Of a stretch of 64,000 nt of DNA, positions 48,301 to 60,300 are shown in pieces. The translations under genes were made by a program, and so were the position numbers. The DNA lies in assembly GCA_031763025.1 (NCBI GenBank), contig JASSKH010000009.1, positions 1,426,001-1,490,000 of the forward strand. Reading direction: 5' to 3'. Numbering within the stretch: the stretch's first letter is position 1; the number at the start of each line of letters is the position of its first letter. Origin of the DNA: Macrocystis pyrifera (lineage: Eukaryota; Sar; Phaeophyceae; Laminariales; Laminariaceae). The notes below the pieces were generated by a model. The model made no database searches and was not told where the DNA came from. It was given only the letters and a program-made list of their open reading frames with translations.

Positions 48301-51300
48301 ATCTATTGCAACGAGAGCCTAATAACAGACGGGTGCTTCACCCTTGAGAACAAGAAGTCGTTGTTGGTCGGCTCAACGAAGCCCCCGACTCGGCAGGGAC
48401 CTGGGAAACTACTACTGGGCTGGGTGGACCAAGAAGCTGGATGGGGAAGACCATCCCATATGCGCCAACTTAGGACCTACCGTAGATTAACGCCTCCTTC
48501 ACCGCCAGCGAATGCGAGAAGAATGGCATCTGACTAAATAACAAAGCAGGAGGGTGCCTCCAACATGGCGAAAGCATTTCTCCTGGCAACGCTCTAACGC
48601 CCGTCTGACTGCCGTGGCCAACAGCTTGAAACATACTCCGTGCCAGCCAGGCACAGCCTACCTATTGTACTTCCAAATTCTCAGTGTTGAAACACGCCTT
48701 TCAACACCCGCCTGAGTGCAGTGGACAACCCTTACAAATATTTCGTGCCAGCCACCGCTACCCCGTACCTGAAATGGTTCATATCCGCCGGTGGTGTCGG
48801 AAGAAATTTTGGGTTGCCACGACGACGTGACAACCAACGTCGCCCCTAGAGACGCATGCGGTTGCATATTCAGAGCACAAAAGGTGGTTCCGTTGGTCTG
48901 TCGCCACCCAGAGCCTGCGGCACCTGCGGCGTTCAAGACCAAGTCGTCACCGCCTATGAACGCAACGCTTCCCGTCACGCCTACAAACTCCACCTCGAGG
49001 GTGGAGCTGCGGACAGCTTCTGCATATTCCCATAGCCCTTCCGTCCTGAAAGGGCAGCTGCGACGGGGTGCAGGGGGAACCGCTCCCTTTAATTGGGAAC
49101 GAAATTTGGGATGCTTCTTTCGCGCGCGAATACATCAACCGTGTATAGGGGGAAGGGATTGTTTTTCGTCTAGACCGAGGACAGATCGGGGGACGGCTGC
49201 CATTGATGGTTGATTTCATCCCCAAAACCAACTGCCGCATCCCTGGATAAAGTCGGGGCTGTTAATCCCCTCGCCTACCGCTGCTCTTGCGAATACACAC
49301 CTCTCCGTCACAAAGCCGGGCAAAGACGACCCCCACGTGTTTGCCGTGATCTGCTCTGCTCGGATGCCGTTCGCAAGGGCAAATACGGCGTCGTACGCGT
49401 AGGCGAGAAGAGGGTCCAGTCGACCGTCGGGTGTCAAAGCGCGAGGACCGGCTCCTGGGTAGACACGCCTGTTCAACGACATCCATCTTGACGTGAGAGC
49501 CAGTATTCGATTCGACCCTGGACCTGGAGGATTGTGTGTGCGGTGGGACGAGGAGTTGGATGCGTTTGTGCTCATGAACGCGCTGTAGGGCATCCTTTGA
49601 CTAGGCATCCGCATGATGTGCTGAGTGCTGGTGGATGCCAGAGGGCAGAAGAGGTAGGGCAGCGTTGTACAGTAGTGCGGCGTCAACGCGTCTGCAATCA
49701 ACCTTTTGTGATACGAAGGGCGCCGGACGAAAATTATCACGATTTATGTCGTAGTCGTTCTTCGTGACTTGCGTTTTTCGTGTGGTGAATGCACACGGAC
49801 AGAGGAGGGGGCGGGCCAAGCATCGTGTTTCGACTCACGATCGGAAACACTAACTCGTTCAGGTGTTCGCCGCCCTGCCTCCCTCAGGAAATTAGAGTTG
49901 AAACATAGTTTTATGAGCGAAAATGAACACCGTTGATGCCGTACCGCGACTTGACTGTCCATGCGCATTGCTGCTGAACTCAAAACCTACCAGGTAACCA
50001 ATGCAAGCTAGGGCTAGGGACTTACGAAATGGAATTCGAGGCATACTAACCTGCGATCGGGGGGCATGGCCGTACACCCAATGTCCCTCGGAGGTCATAG
50101 GCAAGCTGAGAATCGTGGTAGGTATCGTTGACGGTGAAGATGCTATCTCTGGCAGCTTCACCGTTTAGATACCACTGTACGTTCTCGTTTACGAGGTCTA
50201 CCTCTCGAGCCTGCGCAGTTCACGTGTTTCAGCGGGCGGGGAAGTCAAGAGGGAAAGAAACGATCACAACTCGTATCCATATCTTCGCTGTCAGCACATC
50301 GGTTCAGTTGCGCTGGTTGAGGCAAGTTCTAAGTGGTGTCGTACTGCCCATACTGCGTGGTGTATGTGGGATCATTGGGATACATTTTGCCAACAACTTA
50401 TCGTGGCACGGGTAAGGCCGCTTGGAGCGCTACGGTTGATTCTTTAGGGCAATCACACAGTACCAACATCATTGTGATATACTCATCGACACGACTTGGC
50501 CGATGGGTGCACGCTATCAGCCAGCCCCAACCTCCCGGCTCGACCAAGCATGCCTCATCATGTAGATCACGCCTGACGCTACTACTGCTACCACTATTAC
50601 TACTACAGTTCAACGGTTCAAACATGTCGTGCAACATAGGGCACCTGCTCGAGCACGGATCTGACGAAGCGCCCGTCGTAGCCCTCTGCCAGAAGAACGA
50701 TGATAGACACATCTTCCTCCAGCAAGGGTCGAAGCAATGGCCGGTAGTCCGTCCCCATTGATAGTTCCACCGATATCCTTGGGATTTGATGTTGATCGAA
50801 AGGGTCGACGCATGGGGAAAGATTGATTTGCGTCCAAAAATGAACTGATACTGGCAACAACCGTCTTTGACACGCTCAGTCAAAGGTTTACGTTGAGAGC
50901 CCCCCCGGCCACGTGTTTAGTGTGTGCGAGGGTAGAGAGACGAGGACGGCCAACCGTGCATTGTACACGCGACCGTACAGTCAGTGTTAGGCGTACGCCT
51001 TACCGGTAGTTTTTTCTTGAGGAAATATCACAAGATAAGCGCAGAGATGTTTTTTTGGCGAAAAGATCCCTGCAGCAGTCGACATACTGTACGTTGTACG
51101 CGTATTATGTCATTTTCCACTTTGATCCGTATCAATGCGCTGAATCATTTTGCCCATATTGATGGTTGCTGGCGGAGCGCCAACGTTGCTAACAGCACGC
51201 CAGCGTCTCAATTACCAGGTGAGTACCACCCGAAGACACTTTGCTCCACGGAAAAATGGGGTATCAATTCATGCATCGAAAGCAACATATGATGAGTAAG

Positions 51301-54300
51301 AAAACTATTATATTTTGTTGGGTGGAGGCGAAGGTGTTGGGGGCGGGGGGGGAGCGGGATGTCGGTGAGAACGCATACATTTCGCGAAAGAGGGACGCAC
51401 TACATTTTTTACCAAATCTAAAGTAATTCGAGGCATCATTTAGTTTCCACCTACGAGGCACACGATAAATGTATGTATAGGGGTAGGGGTGGATGAAACT
51501 AATTAATTAATTAATGACCCGAGCTAGAGTAGAGTTTTGATTTTGACCGAAGAGGGGGACAATATATATTGTGGACTTGAGTTCGTGCGAAGTATCAAGT
51601 TTTGGCAACAGAGGGAGATTGATGTATAGCTGCTCGGGAACAAAAACGGCGGTCGATTTCCAGCGCCAGTGTATGTCATCAGAAACTCGATTCGGTTGGG
51701 GTTGGCAACGCTGATGAAGACGGCAACCCGCCCACGAGAAATATTAGTAGAAGCGAGCTGTACTGCGACTCACCTGATGCCGCACACCTACGTAGCATGA
51801 AAAAACATATCCAATCCTTTCACACAAAGCGACTGGACGCACCACTGCAGTTTTAGGGCACACGCATGGCCACATCCCACTCACGAATGCACCACATCGA
51901 TAGTAGAGTCGCTATGACCAGCCAAATTGTAGTCGACGTTGGTGCCGATTGTACTCCGAGCCGCTCGAGCGAAAGCGGACGCGGCAATAGCCCCGTACGC
52001 GTCGTCTGTATAAATCACGGAGACGCGCTCGGTCGTGTAGTACCTGTGCGTGATAGAGCGCAATAGATGGGCAGAAATTGAGTTTCATGGCTGATCATTC
52101 AACGACCAGATATACGCACCATGCGTTTCGTAGTAGTCTTGTCGCTGACAGCTTAGGAGAAGCCTGTGCGAATGGGTTTTGGAAGCCCTGGAGCCCTAGA
52201 CGCAGACCGAGTCTTCATCTAGACGTAGCTACTGCGTTTAGCCTAAACATGTGCTCGAAGATGTGATAAGACTCGAGCTAAGGTTGGGTAGAGATTTGTA
52301 TATCGCCGGTATCGAACCCAGTAGCCCCATTTATTTCGAGTACACATCTCACCAGCCGCGGGCAGTGTCCCGCTCTGTCTTCATGTCAAGGATGAGCCTC
52401 GCCAGCGCTTTCATCTGCTCGAAAATATCCGGCTGTGTTCCAAATAGAAAGCTTGGCGTTGTACCCAACCCTTGCGCGCGCGGCGCGAAGTATGTAGCAG
52501 CCCGAGCCGCGGAGGCCGATGGAGTGACCAGCGGTAAACCGAAGAAATCGTTGGACATGGTCTCGAGTAACGACGCTTGCGACGACAGCATCGGACCAAT
52601 GACCTGACAGACAAGTGCGAAAGTAAGGGGTCAACCTTAGTATGATATGCGTGTGTTGGCCATGTTCTCTGGAGCACCACGGATGTACCTTCTTATGCGC
52701 GTCTTCCCTATGTAGTCTTGTATTAAATTTGCGGGTTGGGCTTATATGAGGGCATGGGAGGGTTCTCCAATAAGCTCGTTTCCGTAACATCTCGAGGCCC
52801 CGCCGTCTTCGCTGCCCACAGCTTTGTCTCTTGTTTTAGGTCAACTGTGCATACACTCCTATACATGTATAGGATGGCCGTTCGTCTTCAGGCGTTGCTG
52901 TAGCGTGGGAAAATCCTGTTGCAGCTGCTTGCTTCTGACCCCACTTGAAAAAATGCGTACACAAAATTTATTTTATGTTTAAGTCCTTTCGTCGTCATGC
53001 CGACATACAATAGGGGTAGGGTTAGGAACCCCAAGAGTAGATGCAACACATCGTACAAGGTTTGTACGCTGGTGCTCAGTGTATTCAATGTTTTCATATC
53101 TGATTTACATACGGGATCAATTCAATGCCAAGTGTTGCAGGAACAAGATAATGCCAATCAATGCCAAGTAGTACACAGTGCCAGTGTACTACTGTACAGG
53201 ATCAAGGTGAAATGCCAAGTGTCTCAGCAGCCAGAGCAGTCCATTTCACCACTCACACTCCTTTATCACGCTCGTAGTTTTCTGGTATTCAGTCCTCGCC
53301 CTCATCTTGGAAACGTCAACTCCCACGGTAGCAGTAACCCTATGTCTCTATCAGGCTCGTGTGCGACAGATGGTATTTATTTTACCCGTCTCTCATGTCA
53401 GGAGCATTCATGAGATTCTTGCCACCAGCGAATTTGCTTTTTTAATTCTTGATCGGATGTAGGGGGGCTACTCGCCGGGTACCCGCCACGAACGGGTACC
53501 CGCCAAATTCTGAGGTAGTACGCGGACTCGTGACCGGAAAACCCGGTTGTTCAGGTCACCGGAACCGGGTCCACCACGTAGCCGCTAAACATATCATCCC
53601 AAATACAGTCTCTATGCGGTCCTGACGAGTGGAGAATAGGGTGCACTTGGATAACATATCGCGGAGAGGACTACTAGCACAGGCGTTAGACAGCAATCAG
53701 TACCAGGCGTTGCGTGCTAACCCAAGATGCTTACCAGGTACTTCGTATTTTTTTCAATGAGCATTGATAACCTGTGATCTGCTTGGCTGTGGGAGAAGAT
53801 CAGCAGCAGAGCCATCATTGGGGTCCGCCATCGCCCTTGTGCTTGTGTGTGGGTTGCGGGCGCGTTCTCGCTCTCTAAAACAAACACGAGAGAACTCTTG
53901 AATTCTTCTGGTTCTTGCCGTCATCCAATCCAAGATTTAGAATAATGCCCGTTATGGTATGGTACATGTGTGTGTGTGGGCGTTTCACTGCGACGTTAGT
54001 GGGAATAAGGTGGAAATGGGGATGGGAGGAGCCGTGCCCTCGACGGGAATGGGGATGGGAGAAGCCGTGCCCACAATGGGAATGGGAATGGGAGAATACG
54101 TGCCCACAACCGGAATGGGAAGCAAGTGGGATGGGGGGATGCTAGATCGGCCATTTGGGGAGCAAGTGGTTGTTAAATTCATCGTGGGATGGGCAGGATG
54201 GGAAAGGGGAGCTCCAAATGTTCCCGGCCCATTCCCATTCCCGTCCAATCCACAATGGGAATTGCAGTCCCATTGTCTCCCGTAAGAACCCTTGGTTTTG

Positions 54301-57300
54301 GCCGCGACAGAGGACGGGGGTTTTTGGAGGTATTGTCAGGCATACACTCCCCGGTGACACGTTGCTAATCGGGTTCTACCTGGGCACCCGACCCGAAATA
54401 CCCGGCGGGTTTTGGGGCGGACTCGGACTCGGTGATGGGTAGTACCCATTAAGGCAAACCCATCGGGTACCCGGGTAGTACCCGAACGGGTAGCACCCCT
54501 CATCTGATGTGTTATTATGAAATTACTCGGTTCTTGCCCTCGGGGACCAGACTCAGTCCTTGGATACAGCAGTCTACGTAATGTATCTCTACCTAATTCT
54601 GTGGCTCGTGTCTGAGAAGATTGGTATGGGTGATTCAACAGCACTACTTCTACTGCTATGCAGCAGTGTGCTGCTGCAGGAGTATCCTCTACCTGTCTCT
54701 CTCAGGCCTGGCGAATTTCTAAGATTCGTGAGTACACCAGCAAATTTATGTCCTCATCATGATCCTTTCTAAAAGGCTGTTAGCCAAACATTGGTATGCG
54801 CCTGGTCCATTTGGACCAAAAATAGGTAGACACTAGTAAAACCACGTACGAATCACACGTCATGAGCCCTGCGGTTGGCCAGCCTCACATGGTACCTGAT
54901 TTTGGCTTCTATAGGCCAGATACACCTGAATTTGTCTACCTTGTCTATTATTTAATAATACGAAGGTGTTTACCGATCGAATTTTGAATCAATCAGAGGC
55001 CATACGTACACTTCCTCCTATACGCCCTACACCAACACACCACTACGCATACGACCCGCCACATCGATATGCACCTCAACCGGACAAGCTCATCGGCCCA
55101 GAGTACACGATGACGAAGTCCCCTAGCTCCCATTACCAGCGAAGGCTGACCCGGACCACAACATCGCAAACATGACAGTTCGCCTCTCCGGTCACTTTGC
55201 ATCTCCACATCATACCGAAAAGCACGCAGGACGCCAAAAAGATGACCGATCGACAAGCAGGTTTTTGAGTCCGACGGAACGTGTCGTGAGCGACTAGGTC
55301 GCAAGGGTCCTTCCCACTCTCAACCAACCGCATGGTTGCTCTATTCACTACAACCATCATCGATCGATGTGGTAGAAGCGGAAGTATGTACTTTATGCCG
55401 ACAACACAAGCGTGGACGGTGCAGGTCCGCCGAAACCTTGGCTGCTCTAAAAATAGCATGGACTGCGAGGGAACATGCGCGATAACTCTTGCGCGCCCAC
55501 CCCCGTAATAGAACGGCGTGGAAAACTCTGAGGACCGCGTGTGCAAATCTGCAGAGGTGATTGCTGCAGGAGTACACGCGTATTTTAAAGAGAACCTCGC
55601 CGAAACCGAGAGATTATTGGTCGATAATTAACGACCAGCGAGGGTGTTACAAGCAGCTGAAGAGTACGTCAGGGTTGGAAGCTGGAAGGGAAAAACAAGC
55701 CAGAAATCGAGCAGTTCATCCGTGATGAGGATGGCACGCTGCTACGGGATAAAGTGCGAATTTGTGAACGATGGGTGAGGATCTTCCACAAACGCTTAAC
55801 CACGAAATTGCTGAAACTCGATCCCACAAATAACTGACCCATTGCCACCACGACTGCTTGAACTATCGATTGGAGACGAACCATCCTTGGACGAGATGAC
55901 CGAGGTGATGAAGGCCATGCCGAACTGGAAAGCAAGAGGGCCAGACGGCCTGCCGGCCGAATAGCTTAAAACTCGATCACCCCGAATTCGTCTAGTGCTT
56001 TCACCGTATCCTTGCCAATGTTCGGATGACGGCAGAAGTCCCCCAACAACGGAAATATGTGCGATCTTCAAGGTCCCTCACAAAAAATAAGGATCGCTCT
56101 GATTGCAACAACTACAAAGGGATTACGCTTGTTGCTTATGCAGGCAAAGCGTTGTTGTTAGTAGTCGCGTCCCGCCTCAGCAAATACTACCAGGACCGGG
56201 GCATGCTCCCCGAGGAACAGTGCCGGACGGCACGATCAACAGTCGACATGCTGTTCGTCGTGCGGCGATTGCAAGAACTCGGGCGAGAGAGAAGCATCCC
56301 CTTGTACATGTGCTTCATTGACCTGCAGAACGCGTATCAGCCTGTCGACCGAGAGCTGCTGTGGTAGGTACTCAAACGCTTTGGCGTGCCACTCAAGACA
56401 CTCAGTATCATTCGCCAGTTCCATGACGGCATGCGGGCTCGCTTGCCGACAGATAATGGCGAGCACTCATAATCGTTGCATGGGGCTAACAACAAGGCTG
56501 CGTGCGTTCGCCGTTGCTGTTCAACGTGTTTTATGCGGCTGCAATACACCATGTTTTAGTACGCTAGAGCGAGGACGAAAAAATCGTGAGGGATTTGGTC
56601 CACCTCGAGGGGGATGTGGCGGTCGGCAAAGAGGTGCCATTGACATGAGTGCGAAGGGCAGTCTGGGGCACATTGTACACCGAAGACGAAGACGATGCTG
56701 CTACGAACACGGGACCAGACATCCCCTGCCTCACTGCTCGTGATCGAAGCAGCTGGCCAGATGTATAAACAGACGACCTACAGTAGTTCATATACCTCGG
56801 CGGCGTTATCCACAAAGGAATTGATCTCTCGCTCGAAACGAACGACGGATCCGTCTCATGTGGGCATGTCTCGAACGGTTCGGCCCGGATATGTAATCCG
56901 ATATGAAGGCGGCCCCGCTTAGTCTGAAAGTCCGCATGTTGAAGGCCGAGGAGATTGAGACCCTGCTGTACGGATGTGTGACGTGGACTCTCAGTGCGCA
57001 ACAATTTGCCAGGTCCCCTCCCCATGCACCATCAAGTCCTCCTGCTGGTCCTTGGCTTCCAGCGCCGACAGCGTGGCGAGTATACGACGCTTTCGAAAGC
57101 GAAGGTCCTCAACAAGACACAATGCGAGAGCATCGAAACGACCATCCGTCAACAGAGTCTCTTCTTTGCGGGGATCGTGGCGCGGCAACACACAGGGAGA
57201 TTACCCAGTCGGGTGATGTTTGCGGCGATGCCCGGTAGAGAGGCCCGGAGACCGGGCGGGCAGTCAAAGACTTGGGCACAGATGCCTTGTTGAAGCCCTC

Positions 57301-60300
57301 AAGGTGTTTCGAGTCACCGAGGGGTCGACGGCACGTGACACGTTGGTGTATGGAGTGCAGACCGCGGTGTGGACCGTTGCAGCAAAAGAGGCGGGCAGGT
57401 GTTACCGGGGGGACCTCGAAGCAGCCGAACGGTTCATGGTCAAGTGGAAAAAATATGAGGAGCTTAGTAGACACCGCCATGCATCCGTTTTGGGTGGTGC
57501 CCTACGGAATGGGAAAGGGGGGGGGGGGGGGGCGACAGTCGTAACGAAACCGCAGTTGACGGAGTAAGCAGAAACCAGACAGCCGACGGGGGGTAGCAAG
57601 GTACCAGGTCGACCGGTAGGGAGAACCAGTCTAGGTTATTCGTACCGCAAATCTCTGCGGCTGCTTCGAATGCGACGCTGCTGTTTTGGTTTCCCTGTAA
57701 TTTTTCTCTTTCGTTCTTATTCTTGTGATGAAAGAAGTCTTGGCTGACTTGGTGAAAGAAGTCCTGGCTGGATTGGTGGGTGGCGAGCCTGTTTTTCTTG
57801 GTGGTTCTTTCTTTCTGTGTTGCTTTTGATTCCTTCGTTTTGTTGTATTGTCCGCAGCAGCTCCCCCAAGGGGGCACGATGACGGCGATGCCAACGTGCT
57901 TTTTTTTTGGGGGGGGGGGCACTTTTTGCCTTTGCGCGTTCTGTTGTTTCGCATGTATGTGGATTTCTTTGTTTTTTTCATCTGTCTTCCATGTAGTCTT
58001 TGTGAAAAGAAGTTTTGTTTCGTGGGTGGATGACGAGCCTTTTTGCTTTTCTGTATTGCCTGACATATCCTCTCCGGGGGTGGGGCGCGGTTGACGAAAG
58101 CAGGAAGCAGACGGCGGACAAGATAGCAAGGGACCAGACCGACCACTGTATAAATAGTAGGTAGATCCTGTTTACGCTACTCGTACCACAAACTACAGCC
58201 TTCGTGTTTAGCTCTTTGTTGTGCTTCGGTTTGCCTGTTCATTCTGTAGGTTCTTATTAATAGTCCGTTTATTATTAATAGTGGTGGTATTATGGTTTAT
58301 TTGGCATGTTTTTGGGTTGAATGTCACATCTTCCTCGGGGGCGCCAGACATTTTTTTTTTCCCCGATTTGGTTTCCTTAGTTTCTTTTGGTTCTCTCCTC
58401 CATGGACTATATAATATATATGTCGTGCCTGCCCTGTCGTAACCGCTGCAATCAACATAGCATATTGCATAATCTATTGTAGAAAGCGTACGACTCTGTC
58501 GACCAGGAGTTGCTGTGGCAGGTACCGTAATAATGGGAGTAAATACCCCACTCACGGTAAAAGCTGCCGTCAACAATTTGGGGTCGGCACGGTTCCGGTG
58601 TTTGCCACACGGGGATGGCTTGACTTAATCCCCGGTGCAAAACATAATTACGTGTGAAAGTAATCAAAAGAGCATATTTCCCGTAATACGTACCAGGTAC
58701 CGGTAGTTACCTGGTGTTACACGAAGAAATATTACTCCGGGCAAACGTAATAGATCCCTAGGGTTGAAATTCTAAAACATCCAGACAAACAAAAACAACC
58801 ATTTAAACAGCCATAATTCAAGTGAAGAATTCAAGAACCAAGGAACGAAGGGTCCGCGGAAGAAAAACTTCGATTTATTATTATTTTTGATATTATTTTT
58901 GACATATTTTTGATAATATTATTATTTTCATTATTATTATTATTATTATTTTTATGGACAAATGCCAAAATCAGGTATACCTGATCCGTTTGAGCCAAAA
59001 TCAGGTTCCGTTTGAGCCAAAATCAGGTTCCGTTTGAGCCAAAATCAGGCACATGCTAAAACCAAGTAAAAAAAAACGCGCGCCACGAGCGGTGTTAGAC
59101 CGCACGTTGTCGTATCACTTTGTGGCTCCATCTTCCTTATATTATTTCGCCAACTAAAGTGAGTAGCAACAGCCAGTATAGCAGTAGCAGCAGTGTGCAT
59201 GGTAAAAATCTGCAGTACCGGTACATATTTAAAATATTTTACGTATCGCTATCGTAGGACCAGGTATTCGTCGTACTTACACATTCTACGTACCGTTCTC
59301 GTATATAGCACCAGGGCATGCATGTATTATCGTAAATATTTGCGGAACAAACAAACGGCAAAAAGATAGTAACGTAGTGTACTCGCCACTCAAGAGCGGC
59401 TGATCCGCCGGGTGATGTTTGGGACGATGGCTGGTGGGGAGAACCCAGGACCAGCCCGACCGCAAAAGAACTGGGCCCAATGTCTAGCAGACCACCTCAG
59501 GGTTTTCCAAGCCACCGAGGGGTCCACGGAAAGTAGAAGTGATGAAAAAAAAAAAAAAAAAAAAAAAAAACGAGGTGCACCATCACTTTCTTTGGCACCA
59601 TGTTTCTGAGATCAAGATGAGAGAGCCGCAAAGCGAGCAAGCTGACATTGTAACTGATTTTGGCATGAAAATGCCAAAGGTACACCTCATTTTTTCTACT
59701 CTGTTCAGCTTTCAACTGATTTTGGCCAACTCTGAACCAATCAGAGAGGCCATACGTACACTGCTGTGTTTTCTCTCCGTATGCGTCTGCCCTCTCCCTC
59801 GGTTGAAATTCTTCTGTATTGACGTATAAACTCTGTACTCGTACGTCGTACGTAAAAGTACGTAGATACATGCATACATGCGTACGCTAGTGGTTTCACT
59901 TTTTCTCCTTTGGGGTGTGCGATGTGCTTCAGTTGTATCAATAGTTGTGTGTACTCTGTTGTTTTTTTATTTTCACACAGCAGTCTTTACAGCACCATGG
60001 ACACTCGGCGTTTCGTCTGCACCACCCCGTGTCGAGGTGGTCTCAGGTTGGGTTTGGTACGGCAAGACAATTTCGTGCCGAGCAGGCGGTTCCGCGAGGA
60101 CGGTCTGGAAGCTTTAAAGCTGTCAACATGGGGGGGGTGCCAGAGTATATACTCTTGGCGCTCCTGCCGTGGCGAAACAAGCGAAGCATATTAATAGTGA
60201 CTCTTTGCAGGTCCAAGTGGAGCCCGTGGTTTCTTTCTTTTTCTTTTTCTTGTTCTTTTTCGGTTTGGTTTTTTCGTTGCTTCTCTTTCTTCATGGTGTA

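Noticed and set aside
53959..54285. 108-codon Gly-Met-rich frame
   Set aside because: It arises from the 33-bp minisatellite. Repeats of a multiple of three stay open without selection.
57464..58129. 221-codon minus-strand frame, the longest uninterrupted non-genic frame on that strand
   Set aside because: Composition is low-complexity (Lys/Asn/Gln and Pro runs), it lies antisense to LINE 3' sequence, and it shows no domain.
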